The translations under genes and the position numbers were made by a program. Of a stretch of 14,273 nucleotides of DNA, positions 14,056 through 14,273 are shown piece by piece. A model generated the notes under the pieces. The model searched no databases. It was not told the origin of the DNA and saw nothing but the letters and a program-made list of their open reading frames with translations. The DNA lies in the NCBI GenBank assembly GCA_029933275.1, contig JAOZOM010000026.1, positions 1 to 14,273 on the forward strand, read 5' to 3'. This DNA comes from Anaerolineales bacterium. GTDB lineage: Bacteria; Chloroflexota; Anaerolineae; Anaerolineales; Villigracilaceae. How positions within the stretch are numbered: position 1 is the stretch's first letter; every line of letters starts with the position of its first letter.

Positions 14056-14273
14056 ATGAAACGTTCGTCAATTATCCTAATTACGCTGTTAATGCTTGTT
14101 AGTCTTGTATTATCAGCCTGCAAAGCATCGGCGACTGAAGCCCCTGCGCCTGCAGAACCAGCTCCTACCAAAGAAGCTGTTGCGCCAACAGCGGCTCCTG
14201 CGGCAGCAGAACCGACCACAGAAGAAGCCTCTGTGCCAGAACCTCAAACACTGACCGTTGGCTTCACATCTTC
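14056..14273 (+). CDS. Lipoprotein, probably ABC-transporter substrate-binding protein (5' part)
   Basis: Only the first 72 codons are in the window; the gene runs off the right edge. The N-terminus is a clear lipoprotein signal: MKR, a hydrophobic core (about residues 6-18), and the lipobox LSAC with Cys22 as the lipidation site. A linker of Ala, Pro, Thr and Glu (about 24-63) holds the protein away from the membrane, a style common in Chloroflexota binding proteins. The first folded segment, TLTVGFTSS, looks like strand one of a periplasmic-type binding fold. Which solute it binds cannot be told. The ATG at 14056 has a strong GGAGGA seven bases upstream. Confidence 0.75.
   Translation, partial: MKRSSIILITLLMLVSLVLSACKASATEAPAPAEPAPTKEAVAPTAAPAAAEPTTEEASVPEPQTLTVGFTS

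Noticed and set aside
13920..14219. 99-codon minus-strand frame, Ala/Gly-rich at its N-terminus
   Set aside because: Its Ala/Gly-rich stretch is the antisense of the lipoprotein linker; the plus-strand gene has a lipobox and strong ribosome site.

Overview
The window is ordinary bacterial chromosome with dense genes, moderate GC and no sign of mobile DNA. It most resembles a rod-shaped or filamentous member of the Chloroflexota (Anaerolineae-like). This is an inference from overall style: an Ala/Pro/Glu-rich substrate-binding lipoprotein, a large dCache-HAMP-GAF-PAS histidine kinase, DegV, and Min plus Mre systems together. A clostridial-type Firmicute uses the same mre-pbp2-min-rodA gene order and cannot be excluded without a database search.

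Region 1 (1-7653, minus strand) is one long cell-shape and division-site cluster, transcribed right to left in the order mreB, mreC, mreD, mrdA (PBP2), minC, minD, minE, rodA. MreB, MreC, MreD, PBP2 and RodA form the elongation machine (Rod complex): RodA polymerises glycan, PBP2 cross-links it, and MreBCD position and activate them. MinCDE keeps the FtsZ ring off the poles. A strong sigma70-type promoter (TTGCGT, 17 bp, TATAAT) precedes mreB. A second extended -10 (TGCTATAAT) lies in the gap before minC, so minCDE-rodA can probably also be transcribed separately. rodA is complete, with its stop codon at bases 1-3.

Region 2 (7568-7707) is the divergent intergenic region between mreB and degV. 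Region 3 (7708-8620) is a single-gene unit, degV (fatty-acid-binding protein), closed by a near-perfect intrinsic terminator.

Region 4 (8648-13739, plus strand) is a tightly spaced run: uridine kinase (apparently leaderless, with TATAAT six bases before its ATG), cyclophilin-type peptidyl-prolyl isomerase, a VTT/DedA-like membrane protein, a large membrane histidine kinase and an OmpR/PhoB-family (KdpE-like) response regulator. Gaps of 4-14 bases suggest one transcript. The kinase and regulator form a cognate two-component pair; the ligand and target genes are unknown.

Region 5 (13740-14273) is a 316-base intergenic stretch with a short period-9 repeat and a weak terminator, followed by the 5' end of a lipoprotein gene (probably an ABC-transporter substrate-binding protein) cut by the window edge.

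I found no clearly new biological system. The items most worth a second look are a nine-codon ORF in frame just upstream of mreC (which lacks its own Shine-Dalgarno), heptamer repeats occupying the ribosome-binding region of both minC and rodA, eight close-paired extracytoplasmic cysteines in PBP2, and the leaderless uridine kinase start.
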